Below are positions 43,126 through 50,929 of a stretch of 64,000 nucleotides of DNA, piece by piece. This stretch comes from Amycolatopsis sp. NBC_01488 (GTDB lineage: Bacteria > Actinomycetota > Actinomycetes > Mycobacteriales > Pseudonocardiaceae). Positions within the stretch are counted from its first letter, which is position 1. Every line of letters starts with the position of its first letter. The translations under genes were made by a program, and so were the position numbers. Location: assembly GCF_036227105.1 (NCBI RefSeq), contig NZ_CP109434.1, positions 1,120,001 to 1,184,000 of the forward strand. The letters are read 5' to 3'. Below the pieces are notes generated by a model. That model saw only the letters and a list, made by a program, of their open reading frames with translations. It did not search any database and was not told the DNA's origin.

Positions 43126-46109
43126 GCGGCGTCCCGGCCGGTGCCGCCCTTTCCGCCCGTGCGGGCGTGCGACTGCCCGCCGTTGCCGTTCGGGGAGACG
43201 CTGCCGTTCGGGGAGACGCCGCCCTCGACCTCGCCTGTCTCGGACGCCAGGGGGTCCGGGGCGCCCAGGAGGTTCTCGTCGGCCAGGCCGACCTCCAGTT
43301 CCGCCGCCAGCTCGAAGTCCTGCTCCAGCTCGATGTCGTCCTCGGGTGGGACCGCGACGTACGGCTTCTTCTCCTCCGGCGTGCCCGGCAGCGCCAGCTC
43401 GTTCCCCGGACGTCGCGAAGGCGCCGCGTCCTTCGAACCCGGTGTCGTGTCCATGACCGCGCGGAGGTGGTCCAGGTGCGGTCCGGAGAAGTCGACGCGG
43501 ATGCGCTCGACCCCGCCCGCGCCGTCGCCGAAGATGAACTGCCGGGGCTCGACGTCGCGCTCCAGGCCGCTTCGCTGCGCTCCGGGACGACGCCCCAAAG
43601 CCGCGACGACTTGCTCGTACCCGACGCCGACCGGCACCTTCAGCAGACGCAGAGCGTCCGCCTGGGCGTCGTCGTCGTCCAAGCGGCCCACGAACACCGA
43701 GTCCAGCAGGGCCACGAACCCCTGGATCTTCAGGAAGTCCGCGGGGATCTGGGACGAGAGCAGGACCCGGACGTTCCACTTGCGCGAGTCACGCGCGAAG
43801 CGGTTCATCAGGACACGCCCGGTCGGCACCTCGGACAGGAAGAACGCCTCGTCGATCCAGACGCCCTTGCGCATCTCCTTGGGCTTTTCGTACACCGACC
43901 GCTGAGTCAGCCACGCCGCCAGGTTCAGCATCTCGACGCCGAGGGACTCCGCGTCCGTCCAGTACTCGCGGGGGACGCCGTCCTTCGGCAGGGTCAGGCC
44001 CGCCATCGTCAGGACGGTCAGCCGGTCGTCGCGGGTCTCCGCGTACGGGTCCGCGTCGGTCTCCGGGATGAGCAGCGCCATCCGCTCGCGCATCTCGTCG
44101 AGGAAGTCCGCGACGACGCCCGCGTGCTCATGGTGCTCGCTCGAATCCCGCCGCAGCGCATCGATCACCTGCCCGGGATCGGCGTCGAACCGGCCACCGA
44201 CGGTGCGGACCGCGCGCAGCAGCACGATCCGGGTCTGGGCCATCCGCGAGACCTCGTACGGCAGCACACCGCTCAGGACGTCGAGCACCAGACGCCGTCG
44301 CGTCGCGCCGGCAAGGGCTTTCTCGCGGCGCCAGGAGCGCTCGGGGTCGTCCTCGTCCATGAAGTGCTCGATCAGCGGCTCGGCGACCACCCGGTACGGG
44401 TTCAGGATCCCCGGCTGGGCGTTGAGCAGGTTGATCGGCCGCGCGTACGGGCGCAGCTCCGGCAGGTCGCACAGCCGCGACAGCGGGCCGGACGGGTCGA
44501 GGATCGTCCAGTTCGCCCCCGCGCGCAGCGTCTTGTAGACGATGCCGCCGCCGAGGAACGACTTGCCACCACCCAGGCCGGCGACCATCGCGGTCAGGCC
44601 GGATCCGTCGCGGATCTCCTGGGCCATCCACGGGTCCCAGGCCACCGGGCGCCGGGTCGCCGTGCACGTCTCGCCGAGCAGGATGCCGCGGCGGTCGCCG
44701 ACCTCCGCGGTCGCCGTCGGGACCGCCGAGGACGCCCAGACCACCGAGCCGCGGCGCATGTACGCCGCCGACGCCAGCGGCTCGCCCGGGATGAACTCCC
44801 GGGCCAGCGCGTACTGGGCCTCGGGGTGCTCGATGGCGATCTTCGGCTTGTACAGGTCCAGCAGCTGCTGGGCCAGGCGCAGCGCGTCGCGCTCGGTCGG
44901 GCCGGACACCGCCAGCCGCCACCAGGAGCGGACGCGGGTGGCGAGCGCGGTGAAGCCCGACGTCATCTCGTCGTCGATCTCCAGCACGCGCCCGGCCTGC
45001 CGGTTGAGCGACTGCGGCGGTTCCAGCTCGTGCTCGTCGGTGTAGTGCTTGACCTGGGAACGCACCTTGTTCATCTGGCGCTGCAGCTCGCCGGCGACCT
45101 CTTCCGGGCGCCGGACGTAGATGCGCGCGGACACCTCGACCGCGGCCGGCAGCCGGTCGGCGTGCTGGATCCACGGGTCGTCGACCTCGGGGATCTGCAG
45201 GCCGTGCATCTGCCCGACGGTCAGGATGGCCAGGTGCCGCGAGACGCCGGCGTTGGAGCCGGTGCGGCCGCGGACGGTCACGGTCGGCGCGTACGGGTCG
45301 GCGTAGTAGTCGGCGGCGTCGGTGAAGCTGGCCAGGTCCTCCGGCTCCCAGGCCGCGCCCGGCACGGCGGGCATGTTCCGCGGCGCGGGCAGGCCGAGTG
45401 AGCACGAGCGGTGCATCAGCCAGGACATCTCCTCGGCGTGCACCGGACGGCCTTCCAGGCCCGCGCTGCCGATGACCTGGTCGAGGTGCTCGACCTCGGA
45501 GTCCAGCGCGGCCAGCTCGGCGTCGACGGCCTCGGGCAGGATCTTGCGCAGCACCGGCGCGGCCCGCTCGACCGCGCGGTCGACCATCCGCCGGGTCTGC
45601 ACCTGGACGCCCAGGTAGACCTCTTTTTCGGCCATCGAGCGGCCCATCAGCTGCTGCTGCTCGCCGATCAGGTAGTCGTCGAACGACAGCGCACCCGGGA
45701 CGTCGCCCGGGCGGCCGTGGGCGTTGTAGACGTGCGCCTCGGCCCACATCCGGATCGGGTACGGCCGGTTCGTCACGCGCAGGTGCAGCCAGCGGCCCTG
45801 CAGCTCGGCGTACTGGCCGGCGATGGCCGCGACGAGGTCGCGCCGCTGGGAGTCCGAGCGGAACGACCAGCGCTGCGGCGCCAGCCGGTACCAGGCGTAG
45901 ACCTCGTAGCCCGTGCGCACCAGGTGCCCGTCGATGCTTCGCACCGCGATCGACGGGGTATACGCGGGAATCGCCTGCTCTCCGGTCAGGCGACGGCCGT
46001 TGCCGGTCCCCGAACCGGTCTGCGGCGCGCGGACCTGCTCGGGCGGCTGCCATGCGCCCGAGTGTGCGTCCCGACCCCGTTTTCCTCGGCTACCGCCGCG
46101 ACCGAACAA
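43122..46109 (-). CDS. VirB4-like type IV secretion ATPase
   Basis: 995 residues, the largest core piece. It carries an N-terminal adaptor region with long alpha-helices (about 100-400, RSMAEKEVYLGVQVQTRRMVDRAVERAAPVL), then a RecA-like ATPase. Walker A is GLGGGKSFLGG (about 520), Walker B KGVWIDEAFFLSE (about 770), and the RDSRKWNVRVLLSSQIPADF helix follows. The C-terminus is acidic, low complexity. VirB4 energises pilus/substrate transfer in T4SS. TTG start with a strong GGGAGG just upstream that overlaps the preceding TAG; the GG of Walker A differs from the usual GxGKS. Clustered with PrgI-like and VirB6-like genes as in Gram-positive conjugation operons. Confidence 0.85.
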   Translation of the reverse strand: MFGRGGSRGKRGRDAHSGAWQPPEQVRAPQTGSGTGNGRRLTGEQAIPAYTPSIAVRSIDGHLVRTGYEVYAWYRLAPQRWSFRSDSQRRDLVAAIAGQYAELQGRWLHLRVTNRPYPIRMWAEAHVYNAHGRPGDVPGALSFDDYLIGEQQQLMGRSMAEKEVYLGVQVQTRRMVDRAVERAAPVLRKILPEAVDAELAALDSEVEHLDQVIGSAGLEGRPVHAEEMSWLMHRSCSLGLPAPRNMPAVPGAAWEPEDLASFTDAADYYADPYAPTVTVRGRTGSNAGVSRHLAILTVGQMHGLQIPEVDDPWIQHADRLPAAVEVSARIYVRRPEEVAGELQRQMNKVRSQVKHYTDEHELEPPQSLNRQAGRVLEIDDEMTSGFTALATRVRSWWRLAVSGPTERDALRLAQQLLDLYKPKIAIEHPEAQYALAREFIPGEPLASAAYMRRGSVVWASSAVPTATAEVGDRRGILLGETCTATRRPVAWDPWMAQEIRDGSGLTAMVAGLGGGKSFLGGGIVYKTLRAGANWTILDPSGPLSRLCDLPELRPYARPINLLNAQPGILNPYRVVAEPLIEHFMDEDDPERSWRREKALAGATRRRLVLDVLSGVLPYEVSRMAQTRIVLLRAVRTVGGRFDADPGQVIDALRRDSSEHHEHAGVVADFLDEMRERMALLIPETDADPYAETRDDRLTVLTMAGLTLPKDGVPREYWTDAESLGVEMLNLAAWLTQRSVYEKPKEMRKGVWIDEAFFLSEVPTGRVLMNRFARDSRKWNVRVLLSSQIPADFLKIQGFVALLDSVFVGRLDDDDAQADALRLLKVPVGVGYEQVVAALGRRPGAQRSGLERDVEPRQFIFGDGAGGVERIRVDFSGPHLDHLRAVMDTTPGSKDAAPSRRPGNELALPGTPEEKKPYVAVPPEDDIELEQDFELAAELEVGLADENLLGAPDPLASETGEVEGGVSPNGSVSPNGNGGQSHARTGGKGGTGRDAA

Positions 46110-46112
46110 CGA

Positions 46113-46592
46113 CTACCTCCCGGCCCGTGCCGCGGTGCCGCGGCTCCGGCGCGCTCGTGGTGTTCCCTGGACCACAGCACCCGGCGGCTCGCCGTGGTGC
46201 TGGTACTGCCGCCTGCGGCGGTGCTTCGGCAGCGGGCGCTCGGCCCGCACGCGGACGCGGCTGGCGCTGACGGCGCCGCCCGTGCCCGTGGTCCGTTCTC
46301 TCGGGGTGTTGAGCTCCCGCCCCGCCATCGCGACCACGGCGCCGAGCGGGCGCTCGTGGCTGATCTTGGCCGTGAACAGCCGGGTGATCACGATGGTGGC
46401 GATGAACCCCCACGCCGTCGAAAAGAACCCGAAGCTCCACCCCGCCCAGCGTTCGACGCCGAGGACGACGAAGAACGTCGGGATGCCGATGAGCCAGGCG
46501 ACGTACCGGGCTCTCCAGGGAAAAGTCGCTTTCGGCGGGCCGAGCCACACGGCGTCGACCCGGTAGACCTCGTCGTCGGTTCTGATGCGCAC
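46113..46592 (-). CDS. PrgI-like small membrane protein
   Basis: 159 residues. A beta-rich N-terminus (RIRTDDEVYRVDAVWLGPPKATFPWRAR) precedes two TM (YVAWLIGIPTFFVVLGVERWAGWSFGFFSTAWGFIATIVITRLFTA), then ISHERPLGAVVAMAGRELNTPRE and a strongly basic disordered C-terminus (RVRVRAERPLPKHRRRRQYQ). It matches the position and layout of the PrgI/TcpE family, which couples to VirB4. GTG start; ends inside the ribosome-binding site of the VirB4-like gene. Weak sequence identity makes the family name provisional. Confidence 0.72.
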   Translation of the reverse strand: MRIRTDDEVYRVDAVWLGPPKATFPWRARYVAWLIGIPTFFVVLGVERWAGWSFGFFSTAWGFIATIVITRLFTAKISHERPLGAVVAMAGRELNTPRERTTGTGGAVSASRVRVRAERPLPKHRRRRQYQHHGEPPGAVVQGTPRARRSRGTAARAGR

Positions 46593-46602
46593 GCCCGCCG
46601 CC

Positions 46603-46872
46603 TCAGCCGGTGAACAGGCCGGCGATCCACTGGCCCACGTTCACGCCCGCGCCGCTGACCGCGAGACCGATGATGGCGAGCGCGATGACCACGCCGGCGA
46701 GCCGCCGCATGACACCGGCGTTGTCGCCCTTGCCGCCGCCCAGCCAGAGGAGCAGGAGTGCGACGGCCAGCAGCACCAGGGGGATGACGTTGTCGAGCAA
46801 CCACTGGCGCACGTTTCCGGTGCCCAGTTGGCCGCCGGCGGCCAGCGTGTCGAGGGTGGTCAAGGTCATCAT
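46603..46872 (-). CDS. VirB2/TrbC-size two-TM peptide, first gene of the secretion-like operon
   Basis: 89 residues. A hydrophilic start (MMTLTTLDTLAAGGQLGTGNVRQWLLDN) is followed by two hydrophobic stretches, VIPLVLLAVALLLLWLGGGK and LAGVVIALAIIGLAVSGAGVNVGQWIAGLFTG, with a basic intervening turn (GDNAGVMRR). This is the shape of VirB2/TrbC pilin-like or associated channel peptides, and it is the first gene in the operon. GGGAG about seven bases before a double ATG. Pilin function is not shown by any motif. Confidence 0.72.
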   Translation of the reverse strand: MMTLTTLDTLAAGGQLGTGNVRQWLLDNVIPLVLLAVALLLLWLGGGKGDNAGVMRRLAGVVIALAIIGLAVSGAGVNVGQWIAGLFTG

Positions 46873-46935
46873 CGCGATACTCCCGGTGCGCGGTGGGGCC
46901 CGCGCGGCTCTGGCTCAGGCGGTGTTTCGAACAAC

Positions 46936-46965
46936 ATCATGGGGGCTACGAGGGGTAGTGGTCAA
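46936..46965 (-). promoter_or_regulatory. Candidate promoter of the secretion-like operon
   Basis: On the minus strand TTGACC (46965-46960) and CATGAT (46941-46936) are separated by 18 bases, about 64 bases before the first start codon of the operon. It is a fair sigma70-type match; experimental 5' ends are needed. Confidence 0.4.
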
Positions 46966-47283
46966 AGCGCTCTGCGTAGATGACGGCTGCGTTGTCAACC
47001 GGTGTGGCGCGGACGGCACACGAAAACTCCACGCCCACCATCATCGCGGCAAGGGCCCTCGGGTCAAAGCCCGGGCACCCATCATTCTCAGTGTGCTGAC
47101 GAACTCACCCCATTGCCCGGGATTTGCTCACTGTGGGTACTGGAACCGCGGCCGTTGTGCGGCCTGGCACAGTGTGACATGACCCGAACGGCCGCGTCCC
47201 GCGAGTCCGCTCTGTGACCGTGCTCCCGCCGGTCGGCGGCCATGTCGATCTTGCCGGTCCGCGCTGTCCGTCACACGGCGCTC

Positions 47284-47301
47284 AAAACCTCACACGGTTT
47301 T
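47284..47301. terminator. Short hairpin downstream of SCO6745-family gene
   Basis: AAAACC (47284-47289) and GGTTTT (47296-47301) form a perfect 6-bp stem with loop TCACAC. Its symmetric A/T flanks would support termination on either strand. Confidence 0.45.
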
Positions 47302-47325
47302 CACTACATAGCGTGATCTTGCACC

Positions 47326-48183
47326 TCAGGCGCGGCGCTGGGCGAAAACGCCCTTCGGGAACGCGCCGGCGGCAACCACGCGGCGGGTGAGGTCCCGGCC
47401 GAGCTCCTCCAGCCGGGCCAGCTTCTCCGGCCCCAGGTGGTCCCACGGCCCGCGCGCGGCGACTTCGGTGGCCGTCTCGACGCGGTCACGGACAGCGACG
47501 CCTTCGTCGGTGAGCGCCCCTTCGCCGTCGAGGAGCCCGCGCTCGCGCAGGCCCTGCTCGGCGGCGGCCCACTGCTCGTCGCTCCAGCCGCGCGTCCGCT
47601 TGGCCGCGTCGACGGTGAACCCGACGCCGGTGGCCACGTGGGTGACGAGGGCTTCCACGCCGCTCAGGCGGTTGAGGACGAGGGCGGCGATGTGGCCGTC
47701 GCCACGGTGCTCGCGCAGCAGCGTGATGGCGTGCCAGAGCGCGAGGTGCGGCGGCTCGGGCCAGTCCAGCCCGGCGTGCGCGGCGTAGAGGGGACGGCCT
47801 TCGGTGGTGCAGCCGGCGGTGGCCTCGCGGGCGAGCTCGGCGACCTCGGCGACCTGGTCGCTCTTGAGCTCGCCTTCGCCGAGGAGGCGGGTCAGGGCCT
47901 GGTCGACGCCGTCGAGCCGGGCTTCCAGCACCTGCTCCGGCGTCGCGAGGGTCCAGGCGCGCGGGATCACGCGCGCGACGACCTCGGGGTTGAAGTTGTA
48001 GAAGGTGGCGGCGACGACCTCGGGCCCGACCGCGCCCATGGCCGCCGAGCGACCGGCGAAGTACGGCATCCGGCCCGGCCGCAGCCCGATGCCGGTGAGG
48101 GCCTGGTCCACCTCCGGCGCGAAGTACGCCAGAGCGTGCAAGGAATCGAAGGCCGACTTGAACCGCTTCTCGTCACCCGCCAT
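47326..48183 (-). CDS. SCO6745-family protein of unknown function
   Basis: 285 residues, all helical and without cysteine motifs or signals. It belongs to a family named after Streptomyces SCO6745. ALAYFAPEVDQALTGIGLRPGRMPYFAGRSAAMGAVGPEVVAATFYNFNPEVVARVIPRAW is the characteristic N-terminus. LWHAITLLREHRGDGHIAALVL and GFTVDAAKRTRGWSDEQWAAAEQGLRERGLLDGEGALTDEGVAVRDRVE form a winged-helix-like C-terminal region. The function is not known; DNA binding is plausible from the latter part. It lies downstream of rnpB on the same strand but separated by a terminator. Confidence 0.85.
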   Translation of the reverse strand: MAGDEKRFKSAFDSLHALAYFAPEVDQALTGIGLRPGRMPYFAGRSAAMGAVGPEVVAATFYNFNPEVVARVIPRAWTLATPEQVLEARLDGVDQALTRLLGEGELKSDQVAEVAELAREATAGCTTEGRPLYAAHAGLDWPEPPHLALWHAITLLREHRGDGHIAALVLNRLSGVEALVTHVATGVGFTVDAAKRTRGWSDEQWAAAEQGLRERGLLDGEGALTDEGVAVRDRVETATEVAARGPWDHLGPEKLARLEELGRDLTRRVVAAGAFPKGVFAQRRA

Positions 48184-48223
48184 AGCGGCACCCTACTACC
48201 GAGTAACCGCCAGTGGACGAGCC

Positions 48224-48266
48224 GAAGGGCACTTTCCTCGCACCGGGCGTGCGGAAGGTGCCCTTC
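48224..48266 (-). terminator. Terminator-type hairpin after rnpB
   Basis: GAAGGGCACTTTCC (48224-48237) pairs with GGAAGGTGCCCTTC (48253-48266) through 14 positions with one wobble, around a 15-base loop. It begins about 15 bases after the 3' end of RNase P RNA and the sequence is REP-like in appearance. Confidence 0.6.
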
Positions 48267-48280
48267 AGCCCGCGCGGAGG

Positions 48281-48680
48281 CGGACGAGCCGGCATGTAAG
48301 CCGGATCCTGTTCCCCGGTCGCCTCACGGCTCGCGGGGCGGCGGCCATCCATCTAGGCCTGCCGTCGCCGGCAGGCTCGAGCGGCCTACCCGCAGGCTCG
48401 GACGGGCCGTCCTCGAACGCCTGCGCAGGAGCTCGCGCTCCCTCTTGGCCTTGCTCCGGGTGGGGTTTACCCAGCCGTCCCGGTCACCCGGCACGCTGGT
48501 GGTCTCTTACACCACCGTTTCACCCTTACCCCGGCCCTCGCGGGCCGTGGCGGTCTGTTTTCTGTGGCACTTTCCCGCGGGTCACCCCGGGTTGCCGTTA
48601 GCAACCACCCTGCCCTGTGGAGTCCGGACTTTCCTCGGACCGGGTCACCCCGGCCCGCGACCGCCCTGCCAGCTCGTCCG
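48281..48680 (-). ncRNA. rnpB: RNase P RNA, bacterial type A
   Basis: Catalytic RNA of RNase P, which trims the 5' leader from pre-tRNAs; about 400 nt. On the minus strand the ends pair as helix P1, GGACGAGCTGGC (5') with GCCGGCTCGTCC (3'). The universally conserved core sequences are there: GAGGAAAGTCCGGAC near the 5' end, ACAGAAAACAGACCGCC, GGTAAGGGTGAAACGGTGGTGTAAGAGACCACC, and the 3' part TAGATGGATGGCC with GAACAGGATCCGGCTTACA. A possible -10 TACCAT is at 48694-48689. Long protein readings across it are artefacts. End points are uncertain by a few bases. Confidence 0.95.
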
Positions 48681-48809
48681 CGGACCAGATGGTAGCCCAG
48701 CGCCCGATCGCCGCCCGGCTGTGGTGGCGGGGCGGCGGCTCCGGCACCCGAGGGCGGCCGCTCTGCGGTCACGCGGCCGGACGCGGCGACCAAGCGGTCC
48801 GCGGCGGCT

Positions 48810-48857
48810 GGTCGTGAGTGAGAAACAGTGTTCTTACCCGGTTTCCCACTCACGACC
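48810..48857. repeat. Palindromic element B (dispersed repeat)
   Basis: Left arm GGTCGTGAGTGAGAAACAG (48810-48828) is identical to element A at 29102-29120. A 10-base loop follows and then right arm CGGTTTCCCACTCACGACC (48839-48857), two mismatches to the stem. It sits 11 bases beyond the stop codon of the FAD reductase gene, where it would act as its terminator. Confidence 0.8.
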
Positions 48858-48867
48858 GGCAGGAGCG

Positions 48868-50118
48868 TCAGTACCCGGCTCCCGCGCGGCTGTGGTGGCG
48901 GGGGCGCTCGGGTTCCGGCGGCCGCTGGGGCGGGACCACCGACGGCGCCGGGTGCTGGCGGGCCAGCTCGGCCGTCCAGTGCAGGACCGCCGCGGGGCTG
49001 TCGAGGCCGATGAGCCCGACCAGCCTGCCGCCCGAGACGAAGCCGGTGATCGGGCGGGTGCCCGCCACCGGCGACTCCAGCAGCACCGTGTCGGTGCCGA
49101 GCATGGGGCGGCCCGCGACCTGGATCCGGACGCCGTGCTGTTCGGACCAGTACCTCGGCACCGGTGTGTACGCCGGCGAACCCGAAGGGCCGGCGAGGAG
49201 GTTCTCGGCCGCCGCGCGGCTCATCTCCACCGCGTTGAGCCAGTGCTCGTCGCGCCGGGGCGTGCCGTCGTAGCGGAGGTTGGGCCAGCGGGCGACGTCG
49301 CCGGCCGCGACGATCGTGTCCGAGCCGAGGACGTGGCACGTCGGCCCGCAGACGACGCCGTCGTCGAGGGGCAGCTTCGCCCCGCGCAGCCAGGACACCG
49401 CCGGGACGCTGCCGACGGCGACCACGACGCAGGCGACGTCGATGGCCCGGCCGTCGGCGAACTCCAGGCCGACCGACGTGGTGCCCGGCCGCCACCGGCG
49501 GATGGTGGTGCCGAGCTCCAGCCGGACGCCGCGGGCGGTGTGCAGCGCGGTGAGCCAGTCGCCGATGTCGGGGCCGAGAACGTCGGCCAGCAGCGCCCGC
49601 GACCGGCCGATGAGGACGACGTCGCGGTCCATCTCGCGCAGGCTCGAAGCGACTTCGCAGCCGATGAAGCCGTCCCCGATGACGGCGACCGGGCCGGCGC
49701 TGGTCGCCAGCGCGCGCTGCAGGGCCGTCGTGTCGGACAGGGTCCGGACGACGACGACCCGCGGGTGGCCGTGCGGCGCGCCGGGCATCCGCCGGGGTTC
49801 GACGCCGGTGGCGATGATCAGGCCGTCGTAGCGGAGCTCCTCGCCGTCGACGTGGACGACCTGCCGGTGCGGCGACAACGCCGTGACCGGGGTGTCGAAG
49901 TACCACTCGGCGTCGACTTCGAGCGGGTCGGCGAGCAGGGTCTGGGCCCGGCTGACCGCGCCGGTCAGCAGGCTCTTGGACAGCGCGGGACGGTGGTAGG
50001 CGATGTCGGGCTCGGCGCCGAAGACGACGACTTCGCCGTCGAACCCGAGCTCGCGCAGCCGTTCGGCGGCACGCAGGCCGGCGAGGCCGGCTCCGGCGAT
50101 GACGATGCGTTCGCTCAT
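48868..50118 (-). CDS. FAD-dependent NAD(P)H ferredoxin reductase-like protein
   Basis: 416 residues. Dinucleotide-binding fold 1 is GAGLAGLRAAERLRELGFDGEVVVFGAE (FAD) and fold 2 is PVAVIGDGFIGCEVASSLREMD (NAD(P)H). TIVAAGDVARWPN is the conserved FAD-contact. This is the BphA4/putidaredoxin-reductase layout, with a C-terminal reductase domain and a Pro/Arg-rich tail. It passes electrons from NAD(P)H to a small [Fe-S] protein. The upstream gene's C-terminal ferredoxin domain is the obvious partner, and the ATG overlaps that gene's stop (ATGA). Substrate end of the chain unknown. Confidence 0.88.
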   Translation of the reverse strand: MSERIVIAGAGLAGLRAAERLRELGFDGEVVVFGAEPDIAYHRPALSKSLLTGAVSRAQTLLADPLEVDAEWYFDTPVTALSPHRQVVHVDGEELRYDGLIIATGVEPRRMPGAPHGHPRVVVVRTLSDTTALQRALATSAGPVAVIGDGFIGCEVASSLREMDRDVVLIGRSRALLADVLGPDIGDWLTALHTARGVRLELGTTIRRWRPGTTSVGLEFADGRAIDVACVVVAVGSVPAVSWLRGAKLPLDDGVVCGPTCHVLGSDTIVAAGDVARWPNLRYDGTPRRDEHWLNAVEMSRAAAENLLAGPSGSPAYTPVPRYWSEQHGVRIQVAGRPMLGTDTVLLESPVAGTRPITGFVSGGRLVGLIGLDSPAAVLHWTAELARQHPAPSVVPPQRPPEPERPRHHSRAGAGY

Positions 50119-50921
50119 CGGGTGGCTCCCAACAGGTGGATGGCTCTCATGGGACAGGCGCGCGCGGCCGCGCGGACGTTCGGCGTTTCCCCGGCCCCCG
50201 GCCGTTTCTCGTACTCCAGCTGGCCGTCGTGGCCGAGCTGGAAGACTCCGGGCGCCTCGGACTGGCAGACGCCGTAGGAGTGGCAGCGGTGGCTGTCGAC
50301 GTCGACGCGCAGCGCGGCGACGTCCGGGTCGGCCGGCTCGGGCTCGATCAGCCCGGCCCGGACGAGCGCCGACGCGGGCAGCACCCGCAGGGCCGACAGC
50401 AGCACCGGCGGCACGAGCAGCGTGATCCCGGCCAGCCAGACGACCGCCAGGTGCCCGCTCGAGACGGCGCCGAGCCAGGCGTGCACCGCGAGCAGCCCGA
50501 TGGCGAGGTAGCCGAGCTGGTGGAAGCGCAGCCACCGGCCTTCGCGCGCGCCGCGGCGCAGGCCGGCCGTGATCGACACGGCGATGACGAGCTCGAGGCC
50601 CGCGATGCCCAGCGCGTGCCGCGGGACGCCGTCGTAGAAGGGGAGCAGCAGGTCGGCGACGCCGAACGGGTCGTCCTCGAGGAAGAGGAACGTCAGCCCG
50701 TGCAGGGTGCCGGTGGCGAGGGTGAACGCGGCGAGCAGGACGTGGCCGGTCCGCAGCGCGTCCTGGCCGCTGAACCGGCGGACCCAGCCGGTGGCGGCGA
50801 GCACGCCCCAGCACAGCGTGAGGCACATGCAGAGGTAGGTGAGGCGGCCGGCGAGCGCGGCGGCCTCGGCGATCCCGGTGTCGTGCGGGGACACCGGGAG
50901 CAGCGCGGCGGACGGGGACAT
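50115..50921 (-). CDS. Ferric-reductase-like membrane domain fused to a ferredoxin
   Basis: 268 residues. Residues about 15-185 hold six TM with paired His on helices (GHVLLAAFTLATGTLHGLTFLF; FHQLGYLAIGLLAVHAWLGAV), like the heme-binding ferric-reductase/cytochrome-b561-like core. Residues about 198-268 are a single-cluster ferredoxin of the actinomycete P450-partner type: VDSHRCHSYGVCQSEAPGVFQLGHDG ... ARACPMRAIHL, three Cys of a [3Fe-4S]/[4Fe-4S] site. Such a fusion is uncommon. ATG with GGAGGT at about 10 bases; the TAA of the upstream gene is inside that GGAGGTAA. Electron flow NADH-FAD reductase-ferredoxin-heme is inferred. Confidence 0.8.
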   Translation of the reverse strand: MSPSAALLPVSPHDTGIAEAAALAGRLTYLCMCLTLCWGVLAATGWVRRFSGQDALRTGHVLLAAFTLATGTLHGLTFLFLEDDPFGVADLLLPFYDGVPRHALGIAGLELVIAVSITAGLRRGAREGRWLRFHQLGYLAIGLLAVHAWLGAVSSGHLAVVWLAGITLLVPPVLLSALRVLPASALVRAGLIEPEPADPDVAALRVDVDSHRCHSYGVCQSEAPGVFQLGHDGQLEYEKRPGAGETPNVRAAARACPMRAIHLLGATR

Positions 50922-50929
50922 GGGCGGGC

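Larger units (their letters stand above)
46873..47325. other. 453-base upstream region of the secretion-like operon
   Basis: No convincing gene on either strand; apparent plus-strand readings are compositionally uncoding. It holds the probable operon promoter at 46936-46965, two copies of GGTCAAAGC (46960-46968 and 47062-47070, plus strand) and the hairpin at 47284-47301. This is the longest untranslated stretch near the locus, so regulatory sites most likely lie here. Confidence 0.6.

Noticed and set aside
36935-46872. Integrative conjugative element
   Set aside because: No integrase, relaxase, replication gene, tRNA or direct-repeat boundaries found within the window; composition matches the chromosome.
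46610-47182. 190-codon plus-strand reading in the secretion-operon leader
   Set aside because: Begins antisense to the 89-residue gene and has no ribosome-binding site or domain; codon pattern is not coding.
48467-49906. 479-codon minus reading overlapping rnpB
   Set aside because: It crosses conserved RNase P RNA sequence and the FAD reductase gene in another frame.
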